Shown here: positions 60,528 to 64,000 of the stretch, piece after piece
Position numbering within the stretch: the stretch's first letter is position 1
Layout of the letters: each line of letters starts with the position of its first letter
Notes under the pieces: model-generated
Seen by the model: the letters and a program-made list of their open reading frames with translations, nothing else
What the model was told of the DNA's origin: nothing
Databases searched by the model: none
Position numbers and translations under genes: made by a program
NCBI RefSeq assembly: GCF_008973715.1
Contig: NZ_WBOL01000012.1
Location: forward strand, 1-64,000
Reading direction: 5' to 3'
DNA length: 64,000 bases
From: Nitrincola schmidtii
Lineage (GTDB): Bacteria > Pseudomonadota > Gammaproteobacteria > Pseudomonadales > Balneatricaceae

Positions 60528-61385
60528 CTAATCATCATTCTGTTCGGCATGCATTCGCTGCAAACGTTCACTTTCTTCTTCACTGGCAGCATCGATAACC
60601 GCCATTAACTCGTCTACATCAGCATGGGTTTCATCGTAGGTGTAAATACCCGTGAGCTGGCTATCAGCGTGTAGCTTGCCAGATTCATATAAAGACCACA
60701 TCTCTCGTGCAAACTCTGTTTTTAGCAGTTCAGGTGCGAAACGGCCAAAGTAGGCACGCATGGTATTGACGTCTCGCTCAAGCATCATGCTGGCGCTATT
60801 ATTACCGGCGGCATTGACTGCTTGAGGCAGGTCGATAATGACGGGCCCTTGAGCGTCTAACAGGACATTAAACTCAGAAAGATCGCCATGCACTAATCCT
60901 GCACATAGCATGCGTACGACTTCTTCAATGACTTGTTGATGCCAAACTTTCGCGTCTTCTGGGCTAAGGGTAACGTCATCTAAACGAGGAGCAACGTAGC
61001 CCTCAGCATCGGTAATTAGCTCCATTAATAGCACGCCATCAATAAAACCATAGGGCTTCGGAACTCTGACACCGGCTGAAGCGAGTTGATACAGCGCTTC
61101 GACTTCAGCGTTTAACCAAGCATTTTCCTGCTCTTTTTGTCCATATTGCGTTTTTTTAGACATGGCTCGGGCTCGACGGGTATTACGAACCTTGCGCCCT
61201 TCTTGGTACTGAACCGCTTGCTTGAAGCTACGTTTGCTGGCTTCTTTGAACACCTTAGCGCAGCGCACCTCATCGCCACAGCGCACAACATAGACTTCGG
61301 CCTCTTTGCCGCTCATCAGTTGGCTGATCACTTCGTCGATCATGCCATCTTCTACGAGCGGCTGTAATCTTTTGGGTATTTTCAT
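60528..61385 (-). CDS. RIO-type serine protein kinase (PA4780-like)
   Basis: A 285-residue RIO1-like kinase. The ATP-binding lysine lies in RCAKVFKE, the catalytic loop is HGDLSEFNVLL and the metal site IDLPQAV. The N-terminal MKIPKRLQPLVEDGMIDEVI is typical of the proteobacterial PA4780 group. Substrates in this group are not known. Single gene upstream of lipA. Confidence 0.9.
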   Translation of the reverse strand: MKIPKRLQPLVEDGMIDEVISQLMSGKEAEVYVVRCGDEVRCAKVFKEASKRSFKQAVQYQEGRKVRNTRRARAMSKKTQYGQKEQENAWLNAEVEALYQLASAGVRVPKPYGFIDGVLLMELITDAEGYVAPRLDDVTLSPEDAKVWHQQVIEEVVRMLCAGLVHGDLSEFNVLLDAQGPVIIDLPQAVNAAGNNSASMMLERDVNTMRAYFGRFAPELLKTEFAREMWSLYESGKLHADSQLTGIYTYDETHADVDELMAVIDAASEEESERLQRMHAEQNDD

Positions 61386-61462
61386 AAATAGTCTATGTCC
61401 GGTGGCATGTGCAGCCTGTATTTAGGCATATTAGGTTGAACGTCTTAAACGCATTGAGGTGA

Positions 61463-64000
61463 TTATACCTTACCCACCATGACGACACAGTTGCGACCTT
61501 GATGTTTCGCTTTATAAAGTGCGCGATCCAGTTGTCCGTAGACGTCTACAAAGTCGTTTACGTTGGTGGCAGGCCAAACACCCGCACCGATGGATACGGA
61601 TAGATAGCCGATATCGGTGCTGTGATTCTCTATGTGAAGATTGATGATGGCGTCACAAAAGCTTTGCAGATGCTGTGCAAATTTCTCTGTATCTGTGTCA
61701 TGGGTTATGACTAAGAACTCCTCACCGCCGATGCGAAAGAGAAAGTCATCAGCACGATTGAAGAAATTAGCGGCTAGTTCTGCGACTTTTATCAGAACTT
61801 GGTCGCCATGCTCATGGCCGTAATGATCATTAACAAGCTTAAAGTAGTCGAGGTCAAATAGCGCAAACGCAACATTCAGTTTTTTGCGCCGAACTCTTCC
61901 CATTTCATTATGAAAAATTTGGTGTAGATAACGACGGTTATAAAGACGAGTGAGGTCATCTTTGATCGACAGTTCTTCTATTCGCTTTTTGTCACTGATA
62001 TCGATGCGAGTCGCCAAAATTTGGTGAATTTTTCCTAACCAGTTTTTCTGCGGAGTTAAGGTCAAATCAACCCAATAACTGCTACCCAGTTTAGTTTTGC
62101 CTTCCAATTCACCTGCCCAGGTTTGACCCATTAACAGGTTTTCTTTGATCGGTTGAAAGGTTGCGGGTGACATATCTAAGTCGGAGCGATCTTCAAGGGT
62201 TAGTTTTTTGAGTTCGGTCTCTGTGTAGCTGGTTAAATCGCAATAGCGCTGGCTGGCCCAGATAATTTGACAGGTATTAGGGTCAAAAACGCTCGCGTAG
62301 GTCAGATTGTGTACTTGATGGATGTAGGTTTGTAAGCGTGTTTTTTGGAAACGATAAGTCAGTACCCAAGCCAGCATTAATGCCAATATGAGGGCTACAA
62401 TTAATGCAATGTGGATGATTTGTCGTTCATCCAGTCGGGTCACTAGTTCTAAGCTAATCCAATCGGTATAGATTTTACGATGTTCGTCAGGGGTTATGCT
62501 ATCCAGTGTTTTTTGCATAATGCTATGCAGTAATGGATTATCTTTGTGCACGCCGATGGCTAATTCAAAGCGTTGATCTGACTGGCCGACAACTTGTAAC
62601 CCGGTAATGCCGAGACGTTGCTGAGTGTAGTTAATAACAGCAAGATTACCCGAGTACACCAGTGCTTTACCGTTAACTACCGCATTCAAACCTTCAGTGA
62701 CATCTTCTACAAGTACTAGTTTAATATCTGGATAGTTATTACGCAGATACTCGTGTGACCAATAGTCTTTAACAACGGCGACAGGTTGGCCTGCAAGTTC
62801 ACTGTAATCATTGATAAACAGTGTGGTTGCTTTGCCCACCAGAACCATCGGAAAGCTTAAGTATGACGTGGTAAAGTTAAGGTATTCTTTCCGTTCAGGG
62901 GTGGGTGTTGCTGCTGATAGCATGTCAATTTGCTTAGCCTTTGTCATTGCGACAACGGTTGACCAGTTGATATCGATAACCGGTTCAAATGTTACACCCA
63001 ATCGTTCTTCAAATAATTGAAAATAATCAGCAACAATACCCTTAAATTCACTCTCTCTATCAATAAATTCAAAAGGTGCCCAGTTAGTATCGTTACCAAT
63101 ACGAATAACAGGATTATTGATAAGATAGAGTCTCTCGTCTTGAGTTAGACTGTTTGTGTCAATGCTATGGGCTATCAGTTCTTCGGGGTTAAATCTAAGA
63201 AACTCTTCGGGAGAAATTAGGCCGACATCACGCGCTTCGGCGGCGGTAGCCAGTATTCTGGCACTGTCTAAGGTGCCAATTGGAGTGCTTCCTGTTCTGA
63301 CATATTTTGTCGTCGCGCGTGCTTCGAATAATAGTGCTTGTCGGCTTTTGATAACGGGGTAGTGCTCTAGTATAAAATCGACGATTTCTGGTTGATGGGT
63401 GATGGCATAGTCCCAACCTGCAATCGTCGCGTCGCGAAATTTTTGAACAATATCGGGGTGTTCAGCGGCAAATTCATAGGAAGTAATCACTAGATCTTCA
63501 GCGCTGTTAATCCCAAAATCACCGGGTTTGACTAGGTGATAGGATTCGCCAAGCTCGTTTAGTTGATAAGGCTCATTGGTTTCGTAAGCGCCATAGAGAT
63601 CAACACGTTCTTGAATAAAGTCATTAATATCACCCGTGGGTGGGTAAGTGCGGGTAGGCTGATCAATTTCCGGTTTAGCGCGGTGAAGTAAAGCGAGTAT
63701 TTGTAAGTTATTGTAATGTGATACGCTTTTGCCACTTAATTGGTAAAGTTCGGTGATCGGTTCTTTAGACAACAGTACCATTGGCGAGTACTGAAAAGAG
63801 GTCATGACGGCTTTGATCGGGTGACCTTTGATAAAGTCTGCTATAACGCTGGAGTAGGCAGTTCCAAAAGTGGCGCGACCACTGACAACCTCTTCACGAA
63901 TATTGATTCCAGGTTGCCAAGCGTTGATCGTGACATCAAGTCCCGCATCGCGATAATAACCTTTAGCAATAGCGGCGTAGAAACCTGCAAATTGGTACTG
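61463..64000 (-). CDS. Membrane diguanylate cyclase with two periplasmic binding-protein domains (5' end cut by the window)
   Basis: The frame runs open to the window edge; 845 C-terminal residues are visible. Read from the edge, the first part (QYQFAGFYAAIAKGYYRDAGLDV...) is an NMT1/THI5/SsuA-type binding domain. A SBP_bac_3 domain follows (about 255-480; VIRIGNDTNWAPFEF, FKGIVADYFQ). A membrane helix comes next (ALIVALILALMLAWVL), then a PAS domain and a GGDEF domain whose active loop is intact (RIGGEEF). It should sense a small periplasmic ligand and make c-di-GMP in the cytosol. An internal ATG at 63805 is not the true start. Confidence 0.93.
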   Translation of the reverse strand, partial: QYQFAGFYAAIAKGYYRDAGLDVTINAWQPGINIREEVVSGRATFGTAYSSVIADFIKGHPIKAVMTSFQYSPMVLLSKEPITELYQLSGKSVSHYNNLQILALLHRAKPEIDQPTRTYPPTGDINDFIQERVDLYGAYETNEPYQLNELGESYHLVKPGDFGINSAEDLVITSYEFAAEHPDIVQKFRDATIAGWDYAITHQPEIVDFILEHYPVIKSRQALLFEARATTKYVRTGSTPIGTLDSARILATAAEARDVGLISPEEFLRFNPEELIAHSIDTNSLTQDERLYLINNPVIRIGNDTNWAPFEFIDRESEFKGIVADYFQLFEERLGVTFEPVIDINWSTVVAMTKAKQIDMLSAATPTPERKEYLNFTTSYLSFPMVLVGKATTLFINDYSELAGQPVAVVKDYWSHEYLRNNYPDIKLVLVEDVTEGLNAVVNGKALVYSGNLAVINYTQQRLGITGLQVVGQSDQRFELAIGVHKDNPLLHSIMQKTLDSITPDEHRKIYTDWISLELVTRLDERQIIHIALIVALILALMLAWVLTYRFQKTRLQTYIHQVHNLTYASVFDPNTCQIIWASQRYCDLTSYTETELKKLTLEDRSDLDMSPATFQPIKENLLMGQTWAGELEGKTKLGSSYWVDLTLTPQKNWLGKIHQILATRIDISDKKRIEELSIKDDLTRLYNRRYLHQIFHNEMGRVRRKKLNVAFALFDLDYFKLVNDHYGHEHGDQVLIKVAELAANFFNRADDFLFRIGGEEFLVITHDTDTEKFAQHLQSFCDAIINLHIENHSTDIGYLSVSIGAGVWPATNVNDFVDVYGQLDRALYKAKHQGRNCVVMVGKV

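Overview
The window is a chromosomal segment of a Gram-negative gammaproteobacterium. The evidence is a set of conserved gammaproteobacterial gene orders: coaBC-dut-algC-argB-slmA, gpmI-envC-ctpA, rsmD/ftsY-ftsE-ftsX-rpoH, a cpxP/cpxRA divergon and glnK-amt. Gene content and order look most like Oceanospirillales/Pseudomonadales (for example Oceanospirillaceae such as Nitrincola or Marinobacterium). That placement is inference; no rRNA is present to settle it.

Layout. 1-215: the 3' end of a group II intron (domains V and VI) and a REP-like palindrome. 216-7074: tapT, then secB-grxC-rhodanese on the minus strand, then the envelope operon gpmI-envC-ctpA-yibQ. 7048-11787 (minus): coaBC-dut-algC-argB-slmA. 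11908-17127: radC, rpmB-rpmG, an EamA transporter, mutM, a hydrolase and a glycosyltransferase. 17549-24410: hemB-ppk1, oxyR-recG and a DUF501 gene. 24479-26800: a ferredoxin, coaD and a TnpA-less IS200/IS605-type tnpB element. 26899-34419: tetR, rsmD, a degenerate M16-like gene, ftsYEX, rpoH and trmB. 34463-38216: a lipase-like hydrolase and the Cpx envelope-stress module with a perfect CpxR box. 38277-40741: two P-II genes flanking amt, with a sigma-54 promoter and tandem NtrC sites. 40742-46751: ubiK, comM, an EAL protein, rep and cytochrome c5. 46983-51141: tRNA-Arg(CCG) followed by an accessory island. 51142-54888: a cytosine-use operon codB-pucR-codA with a sigma-54-like promoter. 55252-64000: an acyltransferase, an AbrB permease, ndh, DUF2237, fdxA, lipA, a RIO kinase and a large GGDEF sensor running off the end.

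The most unusual part is the island behind tRNA-Arg. It carries a MazG-type nucleotide pyrophosphohydrolase translationally coupled to a 730-residue protein. That protein joins a GIY-YIG nuclease-like domain, a DUF2075/SF1 helicase-like ATPase and a C-terminal S24 (LexA-like) autoprotease-like domain. A decayed membrane-protein frame and a DUF1778-GNAT toxin-antitoxin pair with two matching operators follow. I infer an anti-phage or DNA-damage-triggered defence module. I cannot match it to a named system from sequence alone.

Several regulatory links can be read directly. Nitrogen control (sigma-54) joins ammonium uptake (amt/P-II) with cytosine salvage (codBA). Envelope stress is read by CpxRA. 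Heat shock (rpoH) and oxidative stress (oxyR) regulators are also encoded. Ordinary housekeeping genes fill most of the rest.
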